A stretch of DNA of 64,000 nucleotides, taken from positions 54,498,001-54,562,000 of the forward strand of contig CM075101.1 in NCBI GenBank assembly GCA_037576195.1, in the 5' to 3' direction. Every line of letters begins with the position of its first letter. Position 1 is the stretch's first letter. Position numbers and translations under genes: made by a program. This document shows positions 43,807-55,037 of this stretch, piece after piece. This DNA comes from Phytoseiulus persimilis (taxonomy: Eukaryota; Arthropoda; Arachnida; Mesostigmata; Phytoseiidae). The notes below the pieces were generated by a model. The model saw nothing but the letters and a program-made list of their open reading frames with translations, was not told the origin of the DNA and made no database searches.

Positions 43807-43950
43807 ACAAACGACCGGACGCGACACCGATGGAGAGACTCATGACTAGAGACGCCATATGACCGGACATTGTTTTCAAGAAAACCGGACATGGTTCGGA
43901 CAGGACATCAGTGCCGAGACCGGACATCGAACCGGACATTTCCAAATACA

Positions 43951-44660
43951 CCAAATAATATGACTGGGAGAGGCTCAAGCCTCGATATGTTTCCCTGATT
44001 CCATGCAGCATTGATGAGTCTCGAGCACTAGGATGAGAAATCAGAGTGAACTTCACTCTCTCTTCAATTATATCGAACATGCGCTCATTCGAGCACCAGG
44101 TTCTTCAATCATCCGCCTTGTGGAAATGGATCGCATGGTTACTCTTCGTCGTCGTACAGGAGACATGAGTTACACTGGATGGAGAGGAATCTCTTGATAT
44201 TCAACTCGGAGAGATTGTGCCGTCGATCCGAGAGCATACTCCTGAGCAGTGAGAATGAACGTTCGATCTCCGCGTTACAAAACACGGCATGTTCGAAGAT
44301 CGCCCGGTCCTCCGCCGGCATCTGACATGATCGATTGAAATCTGGATTTTTGGAGAGAATCCCATTGAACCTATGCTTGTTTTCCCCTCCAAGACCCGAC
44401 CTCAAGGTCTCCACGATGGACAACTGTTGGAGTTCTAATCAGTCCAGGTAGCTGTTTGAATACCTGAATAGCTCTAAACTGCACCTCTAGTTCTGGGTCT
44501 TAAATGAGTTCTTCGAGTGCAGCAACATCGGAGGCTCTTCCTGTCAAGCGCGAGACGAATGACTTGGTCCCTTCGAAATTGTCGAAGTGATGAAACGCTG
44601 CGGTGAGGAAGGCTCTCCAACGCTTTTTGACGGGCTTAGGGGGAAGCGGTTCATCGCCAA
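43951..44660 (-). repeat. Truncated duplicate of the hAT gene 3' end
   Basis: Direct repeat of 45,236-45,970, beginning CCAAATAATATGACTGGG. It encodes the C-terminal part of the hAT-derived protein (IERSFSLLRSMLSDRR...), with an internal deletion near 44,430 that breaks the frame. At about 44,645 it retains a base that the longer copy has lost. Confidence 0.85.
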
Positions 44661-44669
44661 CGTTCGGAT

Positions 44670-44696
44670 ATCCGTACGCCAATGTGGCGTACGGAT
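44670..44696. repeat. Perfect 12-bp hairpin with 3-nt loop
   Basis: ATCCGTACGCCA, loop ATG, TGGCGTACGGAT. It sits at the point where the truncated hAT duplicate diverges from the long copy. Confidence 0.8.
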
Positions 44697-44699
44697 AGG

Positions 44700-45235
44700 C
44701 CCTAGCGCTGAGAGTCTAGCTCATCACATCCATGTCGCACAGGGAGAACACATTTCACAAGGGAGATTGAGCAATCGAATAGTTCTCAGAATGAAATGTA
44801 CATTTTATTAAAGCAACCTCTTGTCAAATAAGGTCAAGCAGAGCTTCAAGTGTCCAATACATGAGGAGGTTCTTCTGCACTGGGTTCGTCCGGTGACACA
44901 CGGTCGCCATCAGCTGGCTGGCGGGGAGATCGGAAGCGGAGCAGCTCTGTCTTCACGTTTTGTGGAGAGTGGCGTCTCGCAACAGCTGACAAGAGCCGGA
45001 TTGTAACGAGATCCACCATCTTTGAAGAACACGTTGCGCAGCAACCTCGTCACCCGACGAGTCTTTTGTTCCCCATCCGAATCATCATCGGAAAATCCCC
45101 TTTTTCCGATCTCACCCGTCTGCCGTCAGCCGGCACCCGCCTGGCCAGCGACTGGACGGGCTCAGTGCGCCAGAACACCTAAAAGAAACAAAAACAGACG
45201 TGTCTTCATTTCTTGCATCCGAGGTGTGAGCCACG
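44700..45235. other. No gene recognised
   Basis: Spacer between the two hAT duplicates. AATAAA-like signals and short frames only. Confidence 0.3.
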
Positions 45236-45423
45236 CCAAATAATATGACTGGGAGAGGCTCAAGCCTCGATATGTTTCCCTCATTCCATGCAGCATTTAT
45301 GAGTCTCGAGCACTAGGATGAGAAATCAGAGTGAACTTTACTGTCTCTTCAACTATATCGAACATGCGCTCATTCGAGCACCAGGTTCTTCAATCACCCG
45401 CCTCGTGGAAATGAATCGCATGG

Positions 45424-47012
45424 TTACTCTTCGTCGTCGTACAGGAGACATGAGTTACACTGGATGGAGAGGAATCTCTTGATATTCAACTCGGCGAGAT
45501 TGTGCCGTCGATCCGAGAGCATACTCCTGAGCAGTGAGAATGAACGGTCGACCTCTGCGTTATAAAACACGGCATGTTCGAAAATCGCTCGGTCCTCCGC
45601 CGGCATCTGACATAATCGATTGAAATCTGGATTTTTGGAGAGAATCCCATTGAACCTATGCTTGTATTCCCCTTCGAGACCCGACCTCAAGGTCTCCACG
45701 ATGGACAATTGTTCATCAATCGAGATCGTCCGAGATTCCAGAGTTCTAATCAGTCCAGGTAGCTGTTTGAATACCTGAATAGCTCTAAACTGCACCTCTA
45801 ATTCTGGGTCTTGAATGAGTTCTTCGAGTGCAGCAACATCGGCGGCTCCTCCTGTCAAGCGTGAGACGAAAGACTTGGTCCCTCCGAAATTGTCGAAGTG
45901 ATGAAACGCTGCGGTGAGGAAGGTTCCCCAACGCGTTTTGACGGGCTTAGGGGGAGCGGTTCATCGCCAAACATCGCTCGATAAAGTTCTGGTCTGCTCT
46001 TCGAGTTGGTCATCACGCTCCTCATATTGGCTACAAACTCGTTGACCTTGTTCATCCTTTCTCTCACGGTTTCGCACATGAGATGGATGGCGTGAGCTAA
46101 ACATGTAATGTGCAGGACATTCGGGTAGAACACCCTGAAATCCTTTCCAGTAGCAATGCTTGTCGGGCATTGATCCGTGACGAGAAGTTTGAATCGAGTG
46201 GTGTTCGAGGAGATCGACGTTGCTATCCTGTTCACGATGCTCGACAACCTCTCTGCATTGGCGGAGTCCACGAAAACAGTATCATACAGCATTGGGAGCT
46301 CTGAGTTCCCTGTGAGCGGGAGGACAACCGTGTTGACGACCTTACTTTCCCTGACGTCTTGAGTTTCGTCGATATAGATCGCGTAGGGAGCCGAACCGAG
46401 CTTCCCCGCGATTTTTCTACCCACGAGATGGTAGCTGAAAGCAATGTGCTTCTCAGGCCTGTTGGCACACTCAATGTGCTGGCTGTTGTGCTTCAGGAAG
46501 AATTTCTTCCAGAGCGGATGTCGGAACTTATCGAGCGGAATGTTGTCCGAAACGTAGAGAAGGAAAACCTCGTAGCTGAAGGGATTCACTGCTTCAGCTT
46601 GGGAGAGTGCCACAACGATTCCAGATTGACTCGTTGAACACTTCTCTGCTTCCTGGTGTTTTGAACTCTCCAGGTGCTCCTTCAGGCGTGCAGAACCGCG
46701 ATGATCCACAACCTTAAGGCTGACAGAGCATTTTGTGCAGATGACTTTGTCTCCGTCCAATCTAAAGCATCGATTCTCCTTCTTCGTGAGCCATCCTCCG
46801 ACTAATTTCTTCAATTTGTGATCCATTTCCCCGAGTTCCAAGAAAAGACATGCCAGAACCGTTCCATCCCTAGATCTCCCATTTTCTTCGAGTTGAGAAA
46901 CATGATACGACGGGTAGAGTAAAGAAGAGTAGGGAAAAAGTCGATGGAGCATCGCAGGGAGAGGGACAAGTTCGAGACTTACTCTGTTTTTGCCTCGGAG
47001 AGACCAAAACAT
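45424..47012 (-). pseudogene. hAT-derived gene (CGBP1-like), nearly complete
   Basis: Frame from about 47,012. Residues about 60-100 give a BED/C2H2-like finger (CTKCSVSLK...H...H). Then come IYIDETQDV and LLVTDQCPT (hAT catalytic-type Asp positions), and VLHITCLAHAIHLMCETV, the conserved C-x2-H segment. After a one-base deletion near 45,957 the frame resumes at 45,858 with the C-terminal dimerisation block (VDRSFSLLRSMLSDRRHNL) and ends at 45,424. The truncated duplicate keeps the missing base, so the lesion is specific to this copy. It is either a hAT transposase or a domesticated relative; no TIRs were found. Confidence 0.7.
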
Positions 47013-47179
47013 GCGGAAGTCGTTGGTCAATGGCGAGAAGCTAATCGTATTAAGTCTACCGGAAACCGCTGATCACCTCCGTTGACGCGGTTGGAATTTT
47101 TTCTCTTGTGAACGCTCTCTCGACCCTCTACATACACCTCAACGGCTCACACTCGCCGATTTCCATGAACTCCATCCCT

Positions 47180-50100
47180 TGATTTGATTTTTTGATTTGA
47201 TTTTATTGGACCTTACATATGCACATATGTTCCCTTTCGTTTCAGGGGAGAATCGTGTTGCGTTCACAGATCATAGTTCGTTGTTCTCCCATCGCCTTAG
47301 GATATCCATCGTCCTTCTGAGGTCCCTCGCTGTTGAATCAGGGTGAAGTCCTAATCGGTGCGCGAATTCCGTCTGGGAGTACTTTCCTTCCTCGCATTCT
47401 AGAATGACATGTTTGTCGGTTTCCGGGGCTCCACATCGAGCGCATTTCATGTCTATGGAAGGGTCTCGGGAGTTTTGTCGGCTCTTGGTGTTGAGCATTC
47501 CTGCTCTGGCTAGCGCCAATAACCGACTGCCCCGCGAGTTATCGTATAGTTCCCTCTCGAGACCTCGAGTCTCTTTGAACTGTCGATAAACAGTCAATGT
47601 GGATCTGTATTCCATATTCCGTCTCCATATGGAGTCCAACTTATCCCGCACTCTCGTTTTGAGTTCTTTGCGGAACATATTCCACATTGGTCTGTTTTGC
47701 GTATTTCTGGTCAGGCTGAGATCTTCAAGGTCATACTGGGTTCTCAAAATTCTGAGTCTCCCCATTGCCTTCACTTTTGTGTTTGTTACTCAGTTGCTGT
47801 GAGTATCATTCTGGGCCATCTGGATGGATCCATTTGTTTCACTCTCTCGAAATACATGATTTTGCTGATGGTCTCCATGGCATCGAAGGAGGACCACCCT
47901 AGTTCTCCCTCAATAAACTCCTTTGATACGGTGGAGTGTGGTATGCCCATGGCCCACCTGCCCGCGTCCCTTTGTCTGATTTCAATGAGGTTTCTCAGCC
48001 TTCTAGGCATGGTGATCACTCCATTGCAGTAGGTCAGTTGTGGTATCGCGGTGGCTTTCCAAAGAATTTTGGATACTTCAAACCTGTTGAAGCTCCAAAG
48101 AGTCCTCGCATTGAGTCTTTTGATCGCCGTGTTGGCCTTGTCTGTCAGCTTATTCCAGTGTTGGGATAAGTAATCTTTTTCGGCCGAAATTTCGATCCCC
48201 AAGTACATATAGGATTCAACCATAGGTATTGACTTCCCTTGTATCTGTAGGTCTCCATTTGGATTATGATCTGTTGAGGATGGTTGAAATACCATCACTC
48301 CGCTCTTCAGAGGGTTAAATCTGATTGACCTCTCGTCTCCAAATTTGGATGTCACCTCTAGAAGAGTTCTCATATCCGGCGTGTTGCTCGTCATGAGGAG
48401 CAAATCGTCTGCGAACAACAAACCAGGAATTGTGATGGACTTCTTCTCCTTCACATCCCAGAAGATTCCTTTTTTCGCAAATCTGAAACCAACCCCCGTC
48501 TTCAGGAGTTTTCTTTCTAGGTCTGCGATGTATAGGCTAAATTGGATAGGTGACATGGGACATCCTTGACGAAGCCCGACCGTTACGGGTACTTCCTTGG
48601 AGGTATGATCCCCCTGTCTCATGAAGATGGAGGTTTCTTCGTACAGGTGTCGGATGAGCTCGATGAGTTCCGAGCACATCCCCCTTTCCTCTAGGGTTTG
48701 CCACAGCTTTGGCCGATCGATTCGATCGTATGCTTTGGTGGCATCGAGAAATACGCATATGAGACCTTTTTGGTATCTCGCAGTTTCTATCGCGGACGTC
48801 AGGATGAACATGTTATCCTCACCTCGTCGATTCCTTCTGAACCCATTTTGCATCTCTGACAGCTGGTCGGTTTCCTCGGCCCATGTCTGTATATGTCTTC
48901 CCAATAGTTTGGTGAATACTCTATACAGGACGTCGGATACCGTTATGGGTCGGTATGTGGATAGATTCCCTCTTACAGAATTCGGTTTCTCCAGTAGTGA
49001 GACTCTTCCCTTCTCCATTCAGTCGGCACTTCGTGGATGCCTCCAAGAATCAAATTGAATTCGTTGGATATATATCCATATCCGACATCTTCCAACTCTT
49101 TGAGGATTCTAGCCGGTATCTTGTCTGGTCCTGTTGCTGACTTCTGAGATATGTTGGCCAGGGTGGCTTCAATCTCAGATTCAGTCACGAGGAGTTCTAC
49201 CGGAGGTCTTGAGAGAAATGTGCACCTGATAGTTTCGTTTCTATCTGTTGGTGCTCCAAGAAGGGTGTTGGCTACTTTCGTGAGATGGCTTTTCATATCC
49301 TGATCTTGGATTATGTCACCGCTTTCATCTACTACTCGCATTCCTTCTGGATTTTTTCTCTCATTCCTTTTTATGTAATCCCAGAAAGCTCTCGACTTGG
49401 CTTGTCTGGGTGCTTTCATTATCCGATCGTAGATTCTTCGATCTCTAATGTGTAGCAATCGATTGACTTCGGTACGAACTGCCTCTTGGGCCGCTCTGTA
49501 TCGTTGTCTCGCTTCGACTTCTTCCTCACCGGTGAGCCGCGCTTTTCTCCACGCACGATTTTGCTCTCGTCTGATTCTCGTCAAGTGCGATAATTCAGTG
49601 GAGAGCACTTTTTGTTTCGTGTCGAGAGTCACGAGTTTGGTGGATTTGGTTATCGCAGTTCTAACGGCGTCTATCAGAGCCCCGTATGTTGTCGATCCCA
49701 TTGATCTAACTCGAGTCTCCAATTGCTTTGACACCATTTTTGCCGCTTTCTTCCACCTAACCACTTCCACTCGTGCCTTCCTTGGTTTAACTTTGCTCTT
49801 ACCCCTGCCCATCCGTATGGTTATGAGGTTGTGGTCACTCCAATGAAGGATTTCTTTGTCCTCGTCTATGTGCATGTCGATCACATCCCTGAGTGCGGAT
49901 GTGTTGCATAGTACATAATCGAGTTTAGATGAGATACCGCCTTGCCTTCTGGTGGTCTGTCCTCTACATTTTTCCGAGAGGTTTAGAATTGTGAGGTCGT
50001 ATTTTTCTGCTAGCTCTGCTAGAAGTTTGCCTCCACCGTCTATTCTCCCGTCCAGCTGTTGTATGTGGGCCTCCATGTCTCCCGCAATTAACAACTTGGT

Positions 50101-50900
50101 TTTGCCCGATACCTTATGTCGAATGATCCCGCCAATTCGTTCGAATTGGCCTTTATTCGATTTCAGATCGGTAATAACTAGGTATACAGAGATTATGGTC
50201 CAATGTTGTCCGTTTATCTCGGTGCCTATAGCAACGAAATCTTCCCCTTTCTGGGTCCAGTGTACGTCACCCACGGCGGATCGCATGAGGATACCCGTTC
50301 CGCGGGATGATTTATTACCAGAGGGTCCTTTTCTGTTGCTTCCATAGAATGAGAATTCCTCTATATGAGGTGGTTCTTCTATGTTCATTAGATGGGTTTC
50401 GGATAATAATAGAATATCATATCTGTTTGACATTTCATCATCCTTCTCTTCTAGGAGCTCTCTGCGTAGACTCTCCCATTTCCCCAAATTCTTGCCCCTT
50501 GCATATTGAAAACACCAAATTTCGAGTGGGAAAATACATTTATTTTGCCCACCTTCTGTGGTGGCCTCCGGGGGGCGGTTTGGTTAGGACGGTGGTTGTC
50601 CAAAGTATTTTTTAAGGGCTTTGGACAGCTCAGTGCTGTCCTCGTCCTTGCAGCAGCGTCGGCGGTCGCGTGGCTTTCGCGAGCGCGTTTCGCACCGGAC
50701 TTCTTACCTCTGCGAGGAGCAGTCTCTCTCTCGGAATTATCTGAATGTTGAGACACATATCAGGTTGGTTAGTCGATTCTGAATGGAAAAACCGAGGAGC
50801 GCGAGGAATATGTATTACCCTAGTGTTGACCGCGGATGGTGGTCGCGCTTCAGACTCCATGGGAGTACGATCATCTTCGTAGTGTTGACTGTGAAGATGA
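47180..50900 (-). mobile_element. LINE copy 4 (related subfamily), minus strand
   Basis: The 3' tail at 47,180-47,210 has (minus) AAATCAAAAAATCAAATC repeats. The ORF2 region spans 47,271 to about 50,520. Upstream sequence to about 50,900 (and, beyond a fold-back insertion, to about 51,850) is homologous to 56,460-57,100, so it probably belongs to the LINE 5' region. It diverges from the 26-kb LINE throughout. Confidence 0.85.
47271..50520 (-). pseudogene. LINE copy 4 ORF2: endonuclease, RT, C-terminal knuckle
   Basis: Endonuclease start FGVFNMQG (about 50,515); after a frameshift near 50,490, 504 codons (50,487-48,973) with YDILLLSETHL, IAGDMEAHI, KLDYVLCN, WSDHNLI and TGPDKIPARIL. After a shift near 49,010, 410 codons (49,018-47,786) with FLDATKAYDRIDR, GLRQGCPMSPIQF and FADDLLLMT. 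After a shift near 47,780, 167 codons to 47,271 with the intact knuckle CARCGAPETDKHVILEC. It has three frameshifts but no in-frame stops in long stretches, so decay is recent. Confidence 0.9.
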
Positions 50901-50910
50901 GTATAATGAG

Positions 50911-51541
50911 TAAAGTGGTCATCGTAAGTCGGGAACTTTCTTACCCTCTCTTCTTTTGCTCATAGCTCGGTGAAAAATGGTCGGATTCTGGGAAATCTTT
51001 TTGCGTTCGATAGCTGGAAGGACGGCGCGTCTTTTTCTCGTCGAATTTCGTGAATCGGTAAAAAATTGAATTTTTTTTCCGGATTTTCGGGGAAAAAAAA
51101 AGTTGTCAGATCGACACGGCAACTCCATTGTCGGGTAGTCTGGACCAATCTGAGAACTTTTTGCCATCGGAAAAATTTTCGAATTCGGCATCCCTGAGGA
51201 GCTACGTGCCTTAATGCAAAGAGTACGCGTCAGGTGGTCGATCCTGACGTCGAGGTTGAAACGATCTTTCGTCCTTCTCACAGATCCTGAGCTAGAAATC
51301 TGGAGTTGCCGGGCGTTTGAGCAGCATCCTATCCTGCCTCGACTTAAGCACTTTCGAATTCGATCGGTTGACTTTAGAAGTTTGTCGATCAGTTTTTTGA
51401 GAAAAGTTGGAAAAAAAATTGCGCCGTCCTTCCAGCTATCGAACGCAAAAAGATTTTCCAGAATCCGACCATTTTTCACCGAGTTATGAGCAAAAGAAGA
51501 GAGAGTAAGAAAGTTCCCGACTTACGATGACCACCCTGTAT
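50911..51541. repeat. Fold-back element, copy 2
   Basis: Begins near GTGGTCATCGTAAGTCGGGA and ends with the inverse TCCCGACTTACGATGACCAC. The left arm keeps only about 170 bp of its outer part, the right arm is complete. It interrupts sequence that is continuous in the homologous region at 56,460-57,100. Confidence 0.8.
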
Positions 51542-52044
51542 GTATTCTCGAATCTACCCGACATCTGAGAGTTGAAAATTAAGATCGAATAGAGGGATGC
51601 GTAGAGGGGATGAAACACCGGGCACGGAACGAAAATTTTCTCGCATGAATCAAAACGTATCCGATTCGTATCGCAAACTCATCTTCTGTTCCATGTTCTG
51701 ACCGATTCGTCAAGACTCTCGAGACCCACGAGGGCTCACCCGATCAGAGGCGCGACACAAGAACTGTAAGTCCGCGATGCCCAACGCGCGACGTTCGCTG
51801 GCTCCAAAAAGTAACACATCGTAGCTGTTGCGCGATAGAGGGACGAACTTTGGGCGCACCTGATAGCGAGGGAGACGGCGAGGACCCGATAACGCACGCA
51901 AGTTGATTAAAATGGTAAAGAATTCTCCATACGTTTTTTCAACGAAGACCGCCCGTCGGTCCTGATCTGATCTGATATATTCGGTCGTAGTAGCTATGAT
52001 GTGTCCTCGGGCGTAGTTTTGACGTGTCCGCTGTTCTTTCGGAT
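51542..52044 (-). repeat. LINE 5' region, continued, homologous to 56,460-56,800
   Basis: Reverse complement of 51,542 to about 51,850 aligns with 56,460-56,800 (shared CCCTCTATCGCGCAACAGC and ATTCGAG...ATACA). The rest to 52,044 is unassigned. Confidence 0.6.
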
Positions 52045-52840
52045 TGCCTATTCATGCTGCGGCTCCCCGATTCCAGGAAACTGCCCATATCTCCTCAATA
52101 ACAACTACCTCCAGGTGAAACTACTCTTCGGCCAGCTGAATTTCCGCCTGTAATGCCCAGCTGCTGCAATTTCGCCTCAAAATGCTATCTCGCTGCCAAA
52201 AGTACAGCAGACACATCGCAAATACTCCGACGAAGAATATCAGATGAGCCCCCGTGGATGAAAAAAACAGGAACGGTTCATCCACGGGTTGAACCGGGGC
52301 GCAGAAAGGCGAACAACCTAGCGTCAAGCCGGGATACAGGCAAAATTCGTCAATAAATGAATTGGAAAGTACGGTGGATTGGTCTTGAAACACCTACAAA
52401 AAAAAACAGGAACGGTTCATCCACGGGTTGAACCGGGGCGCAGAAATGCGAACAACCTAGCGTCAAGCCGGGATACAGACAAAATTCGTCGATAAATGAA
52501 TTGGAAAGTACGGTGGATTGGTTTTGAAACACCTACAAAAGAACGAGAGGGGGGGGGTGTCCCAACTCCTCGAGAGGGGAAAATGCTTCAGCGATATTGA
52601 GATTTCTCATCAATGGCGGTGGCATGTGTCCAAAATTTCTCGAGTGCTTCCGCCCAAAGCCCCCCTCAATTTGTTTTCGACGGTCCTATCTTCAGTGCTA
52701 CGGAGTGCCTCCCGAGTATATGATATCGATGCATGTTCGGCCACGTGTTGTCAATATCTCAGGATCGGTTATTAGTTCAAGATTTTCAAATTGATTTCGC
52801 ATAAATTCGATATTGGTTTCCTTTTTGAGGGGGTCTTTCA
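52045..52840. repeat. Direct repeat of 57,648-58,284, with a local tandem duplication
   Basis: Shares CATGCTGCGGCTCCCCGATT onward with 57,655. A ~137-bp block starting GGAACGGTTCATCCACGGG is tandemly duplicated here (52,270 and 52,409) but single in the other copy. GGTTCATCCACGGGTTGAACC is a small hairpin. The minus strand holds a 90-codon frame with a hydrophobic segment (LIFFVGVFAMCLLYF); a longer version occurs at 58,183-57,722. Coding status is unproven. Confidence 0.75.
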
Positions 52841-53132
52841 GGTTCCAATTGAAATCACCGCATAGAATCAGTGAAGTTCTCTGGTTTTGTATACCAGGGG
52901 ACAGAACATGGTCATATTTCAGTAGGAACTCTTCAATGAGTTCGAACGATTTTCCCGGATTCATAAACACAGTCGCAAGGACTAGGGTTGGTTGGTTACG
53001 TAGGAGTATTCTACAGGCATGAATGTCACCAGGATCTTCATCAATGAGATCTGGTGTAATTGTGGGAGTTGCTTGCGTAGGTGCTCCTCTGCGTTCGTGA
53101 ATAGCAACTCCACCTGTCGACCACGGGGTCAA
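52698..53132 (-). pseudogene. Endonuclease/exonuclease/phosphatase domain fragment
   Basis: 144 codons with LILCGDFNWNLKDP (the GDFN metal-binding motif) and RGRTCIDIIYSGG (the S/C-x-IDxI/V motif near the end of APE-type endonucleases). It is distinct from the endonucleases of the LINEs here. The N-terminus is missing at 53,132 and the His of the final SDH motif is lost. It could derive from another LINE or from the endonuclease domain of a Helitron-like element. Part of it recurs at 58,150-58,284 before the gap. Confidence 0.65.
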
Positions 53133-53189
53133 CCGTGGACCCCCTGAGCGACTTCGTTGAAGTATATGGATTGCCGTGCCCCAGGGGGT

Positions 53190-53510
53190 CGATCACCGAC
53201 CATCGATTTCTTGGAGCGATTCCGGGACCAATCTGACCTTTACTTTTCGAGTCTGGAGGGTTGATTCCGGGACCGATCTGACCATTACTTCCCAAGTCTG
53301 GAGAGGTGATTCCGGGACTAGACATCATTTTACGTAGTACGGCAAATGAATTCAAATGTACGGCAATAGTACGGCAAATGAATTCGGTTATATTCCGGGA
53401 CCAATCTGAACATACTCTTCGGAGTCTGAAGGGGTGAGTCCAGGATCGACCTGACCATACTTTTTAGACTCTGAGGAGGTAATTCCGGAATCCATCTGAC
53501 CATAACAGCA
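53190..53510. repeat. Degenerate 45-bp minisatellite, outlying block
   Basis: Monomers of the form GGGACCAATCTGACCATTAC...TCTGGAGGGGTGATTCC, interrupted at 53,330-53,395 by a short duplication containing GTACGGCAAATGAATTC. Confidence 0.8.
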
Positions 53511-53695
53511 TGTACCAATCAACCGAATGAGAAGATAGATTCAGAGAAAAGTGTCTCGTGAGCTGGTAGCCGGATAATATAACGATCACAGGGGCCACAT
53601 GTGTATCATCCGCTGGCGGTGAGACCGGCATTGCAACCGAGGGCGCAGGTGCGGGGTAGACATCAATAGTGAAAGAGCGAAGGCATCCGGGACCA

Positions 53696-53993
53696 ATGTG
53701 AAGCAAGAACGCGACCGGCTAGAAGAGGAAGAGCCTGTAAGAGGGAAACGAATGAAAAAAGCTTGAGAGTAGAAGAGTAGATTTGCTCGCCGACAAGTTG
53801 TGACCGTCCTCAAAACGTCCCTTTCTTCCGCTGCCCTAGCGTCCAAGGTGGACTAAGCATCCAGCCCCCGCTCCCAGTTGTGTCCGAGTAAGTCCGTCTT
53901 CTTACTCCGTGAGTCGTAGCTCCTTCGTCACCGAGATCTTAGGACCTCACCGAGTGCGAGCTCTGGCAGACAGCGGAAACCTTCGTTACAGTA
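53696..53993 (+). repeat. Solo LTR related to the 17-19 kb small LTR element
   Basis: The right part (GTGTCCGAGTAAGT... and GCAGACAGCGGAAACC-TTCGTTACA) matches the reverse complement of 17,263-17,385. The left end TGTGAAGC parallels TGTCATGAAGC. It lies among minisatellite monomers with no internal sequence beside it. The left boundary is approximate. Confidence 0.6.
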
Positions 53994-54074
53994 TTGTCAG
54001 AGAACAGAGGTATAGTCACAATACCGCACGGAGCGAGAATCAGGTATCGACCGCTCTCTGATCCAGCTTTCGGC

Positions 54075-54475
54075 TCTCCAGACTCGGCAAAATATTGTCA
54101 GATTGGCCCTGGAATCAACCCACCAGACTCAGGAAAGTATGCTCAGATTGGTCCCGGAATCAATCCTCCAGACTCGGAAAAGTATGCTCAGGCTGGTGCC
54201 GGAATCACTCCTCCAGACTCAGCAAAATATTGTCATATGCGTCCTGGAATCAACCCACCGGACTCAGAAAAGTATGCTCAGATTGGTCCCGGAATCACTC
54301 CTCCGGACTGAGAAAAGTATGCTCAGATTGATCTCGGAATCACTCCCCCAGACTCGGAAGAAGATTGTCAGATTGGTCACTGTAATTACCCCTCCAGACT
54401 CGGATGAATATTGTCGGATTAGTCCCGGAATCACCCCTCCAGAAAGTGAAGGTCAGATTGGTGCCGCAATCACCC
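54075..54475. repeat. 45-bp minisatellite block, inverted orientation
   Basis: About nine monomers reading AAGTATGCTCAGATTGGTCCC...TCCTCCAGACTCGG, the reverse complement of the monomer in the neighbouring blocks. Translates as a 15-residue repeat such as GINPPDSEKYAQIGP, a by-product of the period being a multiple of three. Confidence 0.85.
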
Positions 54476-54624
54476 CCATGTATTCCAGAAGGAATGAGGA
54501 CAAACTGACAGACGGAGCCGATCATGAGTAGTAAGGATCCTCGGGTCCGGGGTACGAAAAATGACTTTCCGTAACGGAGTGGTACGTAAATACATTTGCC
54601 GTACTCCGTACTACGGAAAATGAT

Positions 54625-54965
54625 GTCTATCCGGGACCAATCTAACCATTACTTTCCAAGTCTGGAGGAGTGATTCCGGGACCAATCTGACCTTCACATT
54701 TCAAGTCTGGAGACCGGGACCGATCTCACCATTACTTTCCCAGGTCTAAGGGGCGATTCCGGAACCAATCCGACCATTACTTCCAAAGTCTAGAGGGGTG
54801 ATTCCGGGACCGATCTGACCATTACTTTCCAAATCTGAGGAGGTGATTCCGGGATCGATCTGACCATTGCTTTCCAAGTCTGGAGGAGTGATTCCGGGAC
54901 CAATCTGACCTTCACTTTTCGAGTCTGGAGGGGTGATTCCGGGACCGATCTGAACATTACTTTAC
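54625..54965. repeat. 45-bp minisatellite block, forward orientation
   Basis: About seven diverged monomers (CGGGACCGATCTGACCATTACTTTCCAAGTCTGGAG...). Confidence 0.85.
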
Positions 54966-55037
54966 CTACCATCACTTCATTATCATTGACCTATGACAAG
55001 ACACCGAGATTCACCACATGAAATTCAACTTGAGTTC

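Noticed and set aside
52121..52393. Small membrane protein gene at 52.1-52.4 kb
   Set aside because: The frame lies in repeat DNA containing a tandem duplication, differs in length and N-terminus between the two copies, and has no supporting motif beyond one hydrophobic stretch.
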